From: Ardenticatenaceae bacterium
GTDB taxonomy: Bacteria > Chloroflexota > Anaerolineae > Promineifilales > Promineifilaceae
DNA: 64,000 nt
Direction of reading: 5' to 3'
Assembly: GCA_020634315.1 (NCBI GenBank)
Contig: JACKBV010000017.1
Location: 1-64,000 of the forward strand
In this document: positions 18,078 through 25,780 of the stretch, piece after piece
Layout: each line of letters opens with the position of its first letter
Position numbering within the stretch: position 1 is the first letter of the stretch
The notes under the pieces: model-generated
What the model was told of the DNA's origin: nothing
Seen by the model: only the letters and a program-made list of their open reading frames with translations
The model's database searches: none
Translations under genes and position numbers: made by a program

Positions 18078-18333
18078 AAAGATTTCCTGATGGTGACATA
18101 TATCCACGAATAAAAAGCGGAGATTGGGGATGAGGAGATAGGCTTTTCTCTGTTTTCCTTCTGTGTTCTCGGTGAATTTGCTGTGTGCCTGTGTCTAATC
18201 GAAAAGGTTCCCATTGCGTGTCGTATTCACGAAGCCTTCACGCTTTCTGATCTTGACATTTACTGCGATGGCAGAGTGGCAGATTTAGAATGAGCGTATG
18301 GATAGTTGGAAGTATGAACGCGGAGGGACAGGC
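18078..18333. other. Intergenic region after the STAND-TPR gene
   Basis: 256 bp without a supported gene. There is no clear terminator after the large gene. TTGACA at 18253 and TAGAAT at 18285 are promoter-like hexamers, but 26 bp apart, which is too far for a standard pair. Confidence 0.35.
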
Positions 18334-18429
18334 ATGAAATTGTTATTTATTCGCCATCGTAGTCACCGGTTATGTCCTTATTGTAGACGGCCGTTAATCT
18401 GGTGTACCTGCGATAATCATCATCGCTAA
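18334..18429 (+). CDS. 31-residue Cys-rich mini-protein (possible zinc knuckle)
   Basis: An ATG at 18334, preceded by a near-perfect GGAGGGACAGGC ribosome site, opens a 31-codon frame: MKLLFIRHRSHRLCPYC, then RRPLIWCTCDNHHR and TAA. CPYC and CTC give four cysteines, and His29-His30 lie at the end, as in a small zinc ribbon or knuckle. A textbook terminator follows 28 bp after the stop, so the unit is a free-standing short transcript. It could also be a small RNA with a coincidental frame, but the strong Shine-Dalgarno argues for translation. No function is known to me. Confidence 0.5.
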   Translation: MKLLFIRHRSHRLCPYCRRPLIWCTCDNHHR

Positions 18430-18457
18430 AGGCATCATTGTCACACATAGTTATGGG

Positions 18458-18484
18458 AGGCCAGTATTTTGTACTGGCCTTTTT
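18458..18484 (+). terminator. Rho-independent terminator
   Basis: A perfect 9-bp stem AGGCCAGTA/TACTGGCCT with a 5-nt loop followed by TTTTT. It ends the short transcript carrying the Cys-rich mini-protein. Confidence 0.9.
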
Positions 18485-18684
18485 CTTTGCCTGTTGGTCA
18501 TGTTGGGCACGTATTCGCAGATTATACGTATGAACTGGCAAGTTGGATTGTTCTTGGCTGAGATCGCCCAATTTGGATAAAGGTTTAGTTAGCTCACCAT
18601 TTTTCACGCGTATTCCTGATTACAATAAACGCCAATACTTTCGATGTCTTGTGCATCAAACTCAGATGAAGGAGCAAATGAGTA

Positions 18685-19527
18685 ATGAGCGTGAAAAAAC
18701 TATTGTTGTTATGGGCAGCTGCTTTGTGGGTGATGGCATTGGGAACGGCTTGTGGACTGCTGCAAGACCCGCCCGCGCCTAGTTCAACCCTGGAAGCTGT
18801 GCCCCTGGTCATTAACACGCCGGAAACGGCCGTTGCCACTGCGACCACGCCCCCCACTGCCACCGCCATCCCCACAGAAACGCCCGCTGAAACCGCGATG
18901 GAAGAGCCGACTGTCCCGGCAACGGCCGTTCCCGAAGCAACAGAAGAGCCGCCAACACCAGAGCCAACGGCCACAGAACCACCCAGCGATCCGATTATCT
19001 TTACAATTAGCCAGGCTGATTCCCAGGTTCGCTTTGAATTAGATGAGGATTTAGCCGGGGCACGCAAGACCGTTATCGGCGAAACAGACCAGGTTTCCGG
19101 CGAATTGGCGGTCAACTTTGATGCACTCTCCCTTACTCAGGTTGGCGTTATTTTGATCAACGCCCGCACCTTTGCCACTGATAACCAATTCCGCAATCGC
19201 GCCATTAATAACGAAATTTTGGATACAGAAGAGTTTGAGTTCATCACCTTTACGCCAACGGCAATCAATGGCCTGCCAGATAGCGTGGCGGTCGGTGCTG
19301 CGGTAGAATTTACCATTGTTGGTGAGTTGACCATTCGGGACGTTACCACTGAGGTGACTTTTGCGGTGACGGCAACGGCCGTTAGCGAGACCCAAATTAG
19401 TGGTACGGCGATGGCAACTGTGCTGCGCGGCGACTATGGCCTGGAGATTCCCAGTGTGCCCAATGTCGCCAATGTTGAAGATGAAGTTGATATTTACATT
19501 GATTTTGTGGCGAACGCCGCCAATTAA
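18685..19527 (+). CDS. YceI-domain lipoprotein
   Basis: A 280-residue exported lipoprotein. Residues 1-22 form a signal peptide with Cys23 after GTA as the acylation site. Residues ~25-108 are a low-complexity Thr/Pro/Glu linker that would place the domain away from the membrane. Residues ~110-278 form a YceI lipocalin-like beta-barrel (FTISQADSQVRFELDED, GELAVNFDALSL, DNQFRNRAINNEILDTEEFEFITFTP, GELTIRDVTTEVTF). YceI proteins bind isoprenoid-type lipids; the ligand here is unknown. AAGGAG lies 10 nt before the ATG. A second YceI lipoprotein is at 48.4 kb. The gene lies just before a two-component system, whose signal may be related. Confidence 0.88.
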   Translation: MSVKKLLLLWAAALWVMALGTACGLLQDPPAPSSTLEAVPLVINTPETAVATATTPPTATAIPTETPAETAMEEPTVPATAVPEATEEPPTPEPTATEPPSDPIIFTISQADSQVRFELDEDLAGARKTVIGETDQVSGELAVNFDALSLTQVGVILINARTFATDNQFRNRAINNEILDTEEFEFITFTPTAINGLPDSVAVGAAVEFTIVGELTIRDVTTEVTFAVTATAVSETQISGTAMATVLRGDYGLEIPSVPNVANVEDEVDIYIDFVANAAN

Positions 19528-19598
19528 TGCCAATAATCGCCAACCAGCAATCGGTTAACGGTTAGCGGCACTTGGTGATTGCCAGGATAGTTAGACCG

Positions 19599-20285
19599 AT
19601 GACAAAGACGATTCTGGTTGTTGATGATAAAGAAAGTTTACGCACCCTGGTCAAAAGTTATTTGACACAGGAAGGATTTCGTGTGGTGACGGCGGGCGAC
19701 GGCCGTGAGGCATTATTCGTCGCCCGCCAGGAAAAACCAGACCTGATCCTGTTGGATTTGATGATGCCCGAACTGGGCGGTTATGATTTTATGCGCGTCT
19801 ATCGGCGTGAAGCCGAGACGCCCATCATCATCCTGACAGCAAAGCTGGATGAACCGGACAAGGTGTTGGGTTTGGAGATGGGCGCCGATGATTATGTGAC
19901 GAAGCCGTTTAGTATGCGCGAATTGACGGCGCGTGTGCGGGCTGTGATGCGTCGTACAGGTCGGGAAACGGCCGTTGCCGATGTGCTGCGTGTGGGGAAT
20001 GTGCTGTTGGATAGAAACGGCCGTTCCGTCAAAGTCAACGACCAATTTGTCGATCTGACCCCCTCCGAATTCGAGCTGCTGGCGACATTAATGGCGGCTC
20101 CTGGCCGTGCCTTCTCCCGTCTCGATTTGCTAGACAAATTACAAGGCGTCGCCTTCGAAGGATCAGAGCGAACAATTGACGTTCACATTCGCAATTTGCG
20201 CACCAAAATCGAAGACGATCCCAAAAACCCCCAGTACATCGAAACAGTTTACGGCATTGGCTACCGCCTTGCGCCAGAGCCTTAG
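19599..20285 (+). CDS. Response regulator, OmpR/PhoB family
   Basis: A 228-residue regulator. The receiver domain (1-~118) has the acidic pair Asp9-Asp10, phospho-acceptor Asp53 in LILLDLMMPE, Thr80 and Lys102 (DDYVTKPFS). The C-terminal winged helix (~130-228) has the family marks DLTPSEFELLATL and RTIDVHIRNLRTKIEDDPKNPQYIETVYGIGYR. It binds DNA as a phosphorylated dimer. The ATG at 19599 is taken because it opens at MTKTILVVDD; TTG at 19572 is an alternative with no ribosome site. It is encoded 9 bp before its histidine kinase. Confidence 0.95.
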   Translation: MTKTILVVDDKESLRTLVKSYLTQEGFRVVTAGDGREALFVARQEKPDLILLDLMMPELGGYDFMRVYRREAETPIIILTAKLDEPDKVLGLEMGADDYVTKPFSMRELTARVRAVMRRTGRETAVADVLRVGNVLLDRNGRSVKVNDQFVDLTPSEFELLATLMAAPGRAFSRLDLLDKLQGVAFEGSERTIDVHIRNLRTKIEDDPKNPQYIETVYGIGYRLAPEP

Positions 20286-20294
20286 TGTCGCGTC

Positions 20295-21689
20295 ATGCGC
20301 TCCCTTTCCTCCAAACTCGTCATCGCATTTCTGTTAGTCAGTCTGATTGGAACCATTTTAGGGGCGATTTTTGCCGGGTTAACCACCAGCCGCCAATTCA
20401 CCCAGTTCATGCTCGATCAGGCGCTCAATGGCCTGCGCGATAATCTGGCCGATTACTATGCGGCCAATGGCAGTTGGGAAGGCGTCAACACAGTATTCCG
20501 TTATTCGCGCTTCTCTCGTTCTGATCGTTCGGGAGACATGGTGGACCTGGCGGCACCTCTGTTGATTGATGTCACCGGGCAAGTTGTGTTTAATGGGACG
20601 AGCCATCGCTCCACGAAGTTTGTTTCGTCGCGTGAATTGGAACGCGCCCTTCCTATTGAGGTTGATGCGCAGGTGGTTGGCTGGTTGTTGCCCACAGAGG
20701 ATATAAACCGCCGCTTACCGGCGTCCGCTGAGGCATCGTTTTTGCAGCGGGTGAATCAGGCCTTGTTTTTGGGTGCGTTGGGAGCAACGGCCGTTGCCCT
20801 CCTCATCGGCATTATCCTCGCCCGCACCTTGTCCCGTCCCATTCGTGAGTTGACCGGCGCAACCCGTGCCCTGGCGGCGGGCAACCTGGATCAAACCGTT
20901 CCCGTGCGCTCTGCTGACGAACTCGGCGAACTGGCAGCCTCCTTTAACCAGATGAGCGCTGATTTAACCCATGCCAGCCAACTGCGCCGCCAGATGACGG
21001 CCGATATTGCCCATGATTTACGCACGCCCCTCAGCGTCATCCTGGGGTATACCGAAGCCCTCAGTGAAGGCAAACTGCCCGGCTCCCCCGATGTTTACAC
21101 CGTCATGCACCGCGAAGCACAACACCTCAACCATCTGGTCGATGATTTACGTACCCTTTCGCTGGCTGATGCAGGCGAACTACCCCTAACTCGTCGTGCC
21201 GTCGCCCCGGATGACTTGCTACAGCGCACCCTGCTGGCATATAGCCCACAGGCAGAATGCCAATCTGTCGCTCTGCGCCTGGAAATGGCTCCTGGCTTGC
21301 CCATCCTTCTGGTTGACCCAGAGCGTATGGCGCAAGTGTTGAATAATCTGGTGAGCAATGCGCTGCGTTATACCCCCAGCGGCGGCACCATCACCCTCGC
21401 TGCTGCGTCCACTCCTGACCATCAAGTACAAATCACCGTATCTGATACCGGTTCCGGCATTGATCCGCTAGATTTGCCCCATATCTTTGATCGTTTTTAT
21501 CGTGGCGAAAAATCCCGCGCACAACAAGAGGGGGAATCAGGCTTGGGGCTGGCGATTGCCAAATCTTTGGTTGAAGCGCATGGGGGAAGCATCTACGCGA
21601 CCAGTGAACCAGGGCATGGCACAATCTTTACCCTGACATTGCCCATTCCGGAAGAGATTTCACCGGCTGTCGCCGACCATCATGAATAA
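20295..21689 (+). CDS. Sensor histidine kinase with HAMP domain
   Basis: A 464-residue inner-membrane kinase: TM1 (8-30), an extracytoplasmic sensor (~31-155), TM2 (~157-178), HAMP (~178-230), HisKA with phospho-accepting His240 in IAHDLRTPLS, and HATPase_c with N box LVSNALRYTP, DTGSGI, and the GESGLGLAIAK G2 box. It is the partner of the OmpR-type regulator just upstream. Oddly, the last nine residues (SPAVADHHE) and the stop lie in the leading part of an intergenic hairpin repeat that also occurs at 48.3 kb, so the repeat has supplied or replaced the C-terminus. Confidence 0.95.
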   Translation: MRSLSSKLVIAFLLVSLIGTILGAIFAGLTTSRQFTQFMLDQALNGLRDNLADYYAANGSWEGVNTVFRYSRFSRSDRSGDMVDLAAPLLIDVTGQVVFNGTSHRSTKFVSSRELERALPIEVDAQVVGWLLPTEDINRRLPASAEASFLQRVNQALFLGALGATAVALLIGIILARTLSRPIRELTGATRALAAGNLDQTVPVRSADELGELAASFNQMSADLTHASQLRRQMTADIAHDLRTPLSVILGYTEALSEGKLPGSPDVYTVMHREAQHLNHLVDDLRTLSLADAGELPLTRRAVAPDDLLQRTLLAYSPQAECQSVALRLEMAPGLPILLVDPERMAQVLNNLVSNALRYTPSGGTITLAAASTPDHQVQITVSDTGSGIDPLDLPHIFDRFYRGEKSRAQQEGESGLGLAIAKSLVEAHGGSIYATSEPGHGTIFTLTLPIPEEISPAVADHHE

Positions 21690-21757
21690 AAACCAACCTC
21701 CCGGAGGTTATCAATGGAAGGCTCGCCTCATGAGACGAACCTCCGGGAGGCTATTTT
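21665..21757 (+). repeat. CCTCCCGGAGG hairpin repeat, copy A
   Basis: One of four copies. The left arm (21695-21709) and right arm (21738-21752) are inverted copies of a 15-mer centred on CCTCCCGGAGG, with a conserved 28-nt loop; ATTTT follows. The upstream part (GGCTGTCGCCGACCA, ATGAAT) is shared with copy D and here overlaps the kinase stop codon. It may serve as a terminator for the kinase operon. Confidence 0.8.
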
Positions 21758-21778
21758 CGAAGGAAACGACATTCGTTT

Positions 21779-22603
21779 TTACTGGAAGCGCTTTTTCACC
21801 TGATGTACAACTTTCTGTACGGCTTTGTCAGGCCGGTTAGGGTCAAGTGCCGCTACGGGGGGCCGTCCCTGCACCTTTGCCTCTTCCAGTGCGTGGTGAA
21901 TGAGCAAATGATTGTTGCGGCGCATGAAATCAAGCTGCGTCGCCTCCGGGTGAGCCTCTCCATCAGCTTGTTTGGCCTTGGCTAACTTTTCAGCCAGATT
22001 TGTGATTTCTGCGGCTGGCAAGTACGCGGCTGTCGTGCTGAATTCCAGATGATCATACACAGGAACCAGGCGTGACAGGATTACCTCACCTATCTCTACT
22101 GCGCCACGGCCTCCCGGCTCATGCACGTCAAACGTCTCGCCTGTCATGAAATCGTTCAGCACAAGCTTTTCGGCGTCATAATCGGTCAAGGTGTACGCCC
22201 ACGCCGCACTGGCTTCTGCCATCCATTTGTCGAGCACGTCTTGCTGCACAGAGGACAGTTCTTCTCGCTGATCGGCGTAATAGGTGTCAATGGGACGAGA
22301 GCCATCGGGCAACGTGTAATCGAACATGAACCAGTCAAAATAACGCAGGGCCTCGTCCTGGCTCATCTCTTCAGCATTGTCAATGGTGTACAGCTCGTTC
22401 CAATACAGGGGCAATGCCTGGGCAAAGGCTTCGGCAAAGCGCTCATCACGCGCAAATTTGAGCAAATCACGCCGCAGGAACTGCGCGGCGGCAATCCAGT
22501 CACGCTTGTCTTTTTCTTTTTGCTGATCAATGGGCATGTGGCATTTTTTGTATTTCTTGCCGCTGCCGCAGTAACAGAGGTCATTCCGTCCTGGTTTGTC
22601 CAT
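21779..22603 (-). CDS. SEC-C zinc-motif protein of unknown function
   Basis: A 274-residue soluble protein. The N-terminus RNDLCYCGSGKKYKKCH is a SEC-C zinc-binding motif (Cys10, Cys12, Cys21, His22) like the one that ends SecA and is found in many stand-alone proteins. The rest (~30-274) is acidic and helical and I do not recognise a domain; it resembles the uncharacterised SEC-C proteins that carry a helical body. It overlaps the upstream HAD gene by 23 bp, so the two are translationally linked. Confidence 0.8.
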   Translation of the reverse strand: MDKPGRNDLCYCGSGKKYKKCHMPIDQQKEKDKRDWIAAAQFLRRDLLKFARDERFAEAFAQALPLYWNELYTIDNAEEMSQDEALRYFDWFMFDYTLPDGSRPIDTYYADQREELSSVQQDVLDKWMAEASAAWAYTLTDYDAEKLVLNDFMTGETFDVHEPGGRGAVEIGEVILSRLVPVYDHLEFSTTAAYLPAAEITNLAEKLAKAKQADGEAHPEATQLDFMRRNNHLLIHHALEEAKVQGRPPVAALDPNRPDKAVQKVVHQVKKRFQ

Positions 22604-23357
22604 TTGACACCTCGCTTTCTAGTGCTGCCAAAATGGGCAGCAATTCATGTAACTGTTTGATGGTGAAATTCGGCCGTATCTTCGTATCCTTATACTGAAG
22701 ATGTGGCGGCGACATCATCACACTTACCATACCCACCGCATTTGCCCCGGCAATGTCATTTTCTGGCCGATCTCCTACGAAAACAGCCTGCTCAGGAACA
22801 ATGCCTAGCTGCTCAAGGACATGGTGGTAAATGGCCGGGTGTGGTTTCATATAACCAACATCTCCTGACGTGACTCGCGCATCAAAAAAGTCTAAGAGCT
22901 GGTAAGCTGCTAACTCTATGTCACGCATCCACATTGGCATCATTGAATTTGTTATTAGCCCCAGTTTATAGCCGCGTTCACGCAATGTCGTCAAGGTTGT
23001 TAGCGTATCTGGATACAAGACAACGTTGGGGACGGGCTGCCAGGCAAATTCGTGCAGGAGTGTGTCCAGGCCAATGCCGTTGATGTTAAGTTCTAGTTTG
23101 TCCAGCGTTTGCTGCATGGTTGCGGCAAAACTAACGCCGGTCCAATCTGCCTTTGCTACCTGCCACGCTTGAATGACTGTGTCCAGATAACAATGGAATA
23201 AAGTTTCACGGTCTGGTAGTGGGATTGCTTGTGCTTGTAAATAGGTGTAAACGTTGTCGATGTGGCGGCGATAGATTTCGCCGCCGTGAGTGGCCTGCCG
23301 TGACCAATCAACCAACGTGTCGTCAAAATCAAATAAAACGGCAGTAATGTTTGGCAT
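22581..23357 (-). CDS. HAD-superfamily hydrolase
   Basis: A 258-residue phosphatase-like protein of HAD subfamily IA. Motif I is DFDDTLVDW (nucleophile Asp10, acid Asp12), motif II is in LGLITNSMMP, motif III is the Lys in YMKPHPAIY, and motif IV is FVGDRPENDIAGA. A helical cap (~20-95) lies between motifs I and II. The substrate is unknown; phosphoglycolate or small sugar phosphates are usual. It is in an operon with the SEC-C gene (23-bp overlap) and 16 bp after the DUF368 gene. Confidence 0.9.
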   Translation of the reverse strand: MPNITAVLFDFDDTLVDWSRQATHGGEIYRRHIDNVYTYLQAQAIPLPDRETLFHCYLDTVIQAWQVAKADWTGVSFAATMQQTLDKLELNINGIGLDTLLHEFAWQPVPNVVLYPDTLTTLTTLRERGYKLGLITNSMMPMWMRDIELAAYQLLDFFDARVTSGDVGYMKPHPAIYHHVLEQLGIVPEQAVFVGDRPENDIAGANAVGMVSVMMSPPHLQYKDTKIRPNFTIKQLHELLPILAALESEVSNGQTRTE

Positions 23358-23373
23358 CCCTTTTTCCCTTCAA

Positions 23374-24372
23374 TCAAAGCTGACGTACGCCAGCCAGGCG
23401 ATCCAATAACAAAATTACGCCAAACCCAACCACGGCCAGCAAAATAGCAAAGACAAACTCTGTGATGTCACTGCTGTTTGCGAGTGATGGTAAGATGTCG
23501 GCTTGCTGCGTGACAATACGCTCACCATAGCCATCAAGTACAAAGCTGCCAGCCGCATCTGTGAGCCATGCCTCATCCTGTTTCCAGGGCCACACTTTGC
23601 GCAGACTGCCCATCATCAAGCCAATGAGCAGGGCAACCGTGCCATCATGATACCGCCGAAAGAGCCAGCCCAGGATTTGGGCGAACGTGACCAACCCTAC
23701 GAGTGCGCCGGCCGCAACTAGAGCCAGCGTCAGGATGTCGCGGTTGTTGACGGCGCTGAGGACGTATTGGTATTTTCCTAGCAGCACAAGGATGAATGCG
23801 CCGGAAATGCCGGGCAAAATCATGGCGCAAATTGCCAGTGCGCCACTGAGAAAGAGAAACCACCATGCCTCTGGGGTTTGTGCCGGGACAAGTCCGACCA
23901 AGACAAAGGCAGCGATACAACCGCCAAGCAATGCCAATCCCAGGGGCAGTGTCCACTGTTTGACGCGTTTGCTGACGACAAAGACGGATGCCAACACCAG
24001 ACCAAAAAAGAAGCTCCACAAGTAGACTGGCTGGTTAACCAGCAGTTGTTCGAGCAGGTGGGACAAGGAGAGGATGGCAATGCCAATACCGAGCGAAACG
24101 GCAAGCATGAACTGCCAGTTTAAGATGGTCAGGGCATCTTTGATGCGTAATTTGAATGCTGCCTGGAGAAATTCTGGCTGGCCTAACATGCGAATGGAAT
24201 CGATGAGTTCTTCGTAGATACCCAAGATGAAGGCCATTGTGCCTCCGGAGACGCCAGGGACAATATCGGAAGCGCCCATGGCGATGCCGCGTAATGTCAA
24301 TCCGGCGTAGTCACGAAGTGTGCGTGTTTTTTTGGATGTGTGTGTTTCTGTTTGTGTTGTCGATTGGGTCAT
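23374..24372 (-). CDS. DUF368 membrane protein, likely undecaprenyl-phosphate translocase
   Basis: A 332-residue polytopic membrane protein of the DUF368 family. The hallmark GASDIVPGVSGGTMAFILGIYEELI is at ~33-57 and a related inverted copy MILPGISGAFILVLLGKYQYVL follows in the second half. DUF368 (PopT) proteins have been shown to return the lipid carrier undecaprenyl phosphate across the membrane for cell-wall recycling. The neighbouring upstream gene is a DedA protein, the other family given the same role. Confidence 0.9.
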   Translation of the reverse strand: MTQSTTQTETHTSKKTRTLRDYAGLTLRGIAMGASDIVPGVSGGTMAFILGIYEELIDSIRMLGQPEFLQAAFKLRIKDALTILNWQFMLAVSLGIGIAILSLSHLLEQLLVNQPVYLWSFFFGLVLASVFVVSKRVKQWTLPLGLALLGGCIAAFVLVGLVPAQTPEAWWFLFLSGALAICAMILPGISGAFILVLLGKYQYVLSAVNNRDILTLALVAAGALVGLVTFAQILGWLFRRYHDGTVALLIGLMMGSLRKVWPWKQDEAWLTDAAGSFVLDGYGERIVTQQADILPSLANSSDITEFVFAILLAVVGFGVILLLDRLAGVRQL

Positions 24373-24375
24373 AGT

Positions 24376-25032
24376 TTATTTAGGCGGCGGGGCTGGTTTC
24401 TGTTTTTTGGCGGTTGCGCCAGTATTCGATGACCATTGGCAGGACGGAGATGAGGATGATGGCGATAATGACAAACTCAAAGTTTTCACGCACGATGGGG
24501 ATGTTGCCGAAGAAGTAGCCCCGAAGATGAAGAGGGTTGTCCAGAGGAAGCCGCCGATGACGTTGTAGGTGATGAAACGGCCGTAATTCATAATCCCCAC
24601 CCCGGCGACAAATGGCGCAAACGTGCGCACAATCGGCACAAAACGGGCCAGGACAATCGTCTTGCCGCCGTGCTTTTCAAAAAAGCGCTGTGTTTTTTCC
24701 AAATGTTCTCGTTTTAGAAAGCGAAAATCTTGTTCAAAGACGCGTGGACCGATTTTGTGCCCAATCGAATAGTTGAGCGTATCGCCTAAAATCGCCGCCG
24801 CAAATAAGAGAGGGTAGAGCAGCAATATTTTAAATGAGCCAATAGCGGCAAATGTCCCAGCCGCAAACAAGAGTGAGTCACCGGGCAAGAAGGGGGTGAC
24901 GACAAACCCTGTTTCCATGAAAATGACGACGAACAAAAGTCCGTACGTCCAAACGCCATAATTGCGAATGACTTCATCCAGATAGGTGTCTAGATGTAAG
25001 AAAAGATCGAAAATTGTCCTGATGAATTCCAT
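24376..25032 (-). CDS. DedA-family membrane protein, C-terminus frameshifted
   Basis: A DedA (SNARE-associated/VTT) membrane protein; family members move undecaprenyl phosphate or other lipids. Visible marks are FMETGFVVTPFLPGDSLLFAAG, LGDTLNYSIGHKIG and ARFVPIVRTFAPFVAGVG. After LWTTLFIFG the frame breaks at ~24519-24523 (a C run on the plus strand): one missing base turns the expected GGYFFGNIPIV and last membrane helix into a Ser-rich tail. Restoring the base gives a normal end ...NRQKTETSPAA with a stop at 24380-24382, 7 bp before the DUF368 start. Probably a sequencing error. The ATG at 25032 opens the family N-terminus. Confidence 0.85.
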   Translation of the reverse strand: MEFIRTIFDLFLHLDTYLDEVIRNYGVWTYGLLFVVIFMETGFVVTPFLPGDSLLFAAGTFAAIGSFKILLLYPLLFAAAILGDTLNYSIGHKIGPRVFEQDFRFLKREHLEKTQRFFEKHGGKTIVLARFVPIVRTFAPFVAGVGIMNYGRFITYNVIGGFLWTTLFIFGATSSATSPSCVKTLSLSLSPSSSSPSCQWSSNTGATAKKQKPAPPPK

Positions 25033-25290
25033 AAGTTTCTGTCTCCAGTTTTCAGTTTCCCTGAAAAGCAGGGCATTATAGCACACGTTTTTCAGAGGGT
25101 GCGAACGATAGGAACGGCCGTTCCCCTCCGCGCCGCCAACGTTAAGACCTCACTAAGATTGGTTGGCCTCGCTTGCAACCCCCATTACAATTCTGCCAGG
25201 TAAAGACCCCCGGATAAAAAAGCGCAGATTGGGAAAGTGGTGGAAACCCGCTGCTTCTCAATCTCGCCTAAACAAACAAAGGAGTAGCAA

Positions 25291-25746
25291 ATGTTATCAA
25301 TTGGTGATACCGCCCCTGACTTCACACTCATTTCTGCGGAAAACGAAAGCGTCAGCCTGTCTGACTTTCGTGGGCAGCAAGTCGTCCTCTTCTTTTACCC
25401 GAAAGCCGATACGCCCGGCTGCACCACACAAGCCTGCGGCTTCCGTGACAATTTCCCCGTCATCGAATCGGCCAATGGCACCGTTATCGGCATCAGCCCC
25501 GATGATCCCGCCGCCCTGGCTAAGTGGAAAGCAAAATTGACGCTGCCCTACGCTCTGCTGTCTGATGCCGATCATCAGGTGGCGGAAATGTATGGGGTGT
25601 GGGGCGAAAAGAAGATGTATGGCAAGGCGTACATGGGCATTGTGCGCAGCCATTTTGTGGTCGATGCTGAAGGTAAACTGGCCGATGTCCAGGTGAAGAT
25701 CAGCCCACAAGATAGTGTCGAGCAGGCGTTAAAGACGCTGCAATAA
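25291..25746 (+). CDS. bcp: Peroxiredoxin, BCP/PrxQ type
   Basis: A 151-residue thiol peroxidase that reduces hydrogen peroxide and organic peroxides in the cytoplasm with thioredoxin. Peroxidatic Cys44 and resolving Cys49 lie in PGCTTQACGFRD, the spacing of atypical two-Cys PrxQ/BCP enzymes. IGDTAPDFTL is the family start. The length is normal. AAGGAG precedes the ATG. The gene is single and ends in a hairpin. Confidence 0.95.
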   Translation: MLSIGDTAPDFTLISAENESVSLSDFRGQQVVLFFYPKADTPGCTTQACGFRDNFPVIESANGTVIGISPDDPAALAKWKAKLTLPYALLSDADHQVAEMYGVWGEKKMYGKAYMGIVRSHFVVDAEGKLADVQVKISPQDSVEQALKTLQ

Positions 25747-25753
25747 AGATTTG

Positions 25754-25780
25754 GAGATTGGCAATGTCCAATCTCTACTC
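25754..25780 (+). terminator. Hairpin terminator between peroxiredoxin and converging gene
   Basis: An 8-bp stem (GAGATTGG with CCAATCTC) with a 6-nt loop, followed by a T-rich tract; it overlaps the stop codon of the minus-strand gene. It belongs to the AGATTG hairpin group. Confidence 0.6.

Noticed and set aside
18347..18607. An 86-codon minus-strand open frame between the STAND gene and the lipoprotein gene
   Set aside because: It runs through the terminator hairpin and the Cys-rich mini-gene, has no ribosome site and an unlikely composition.
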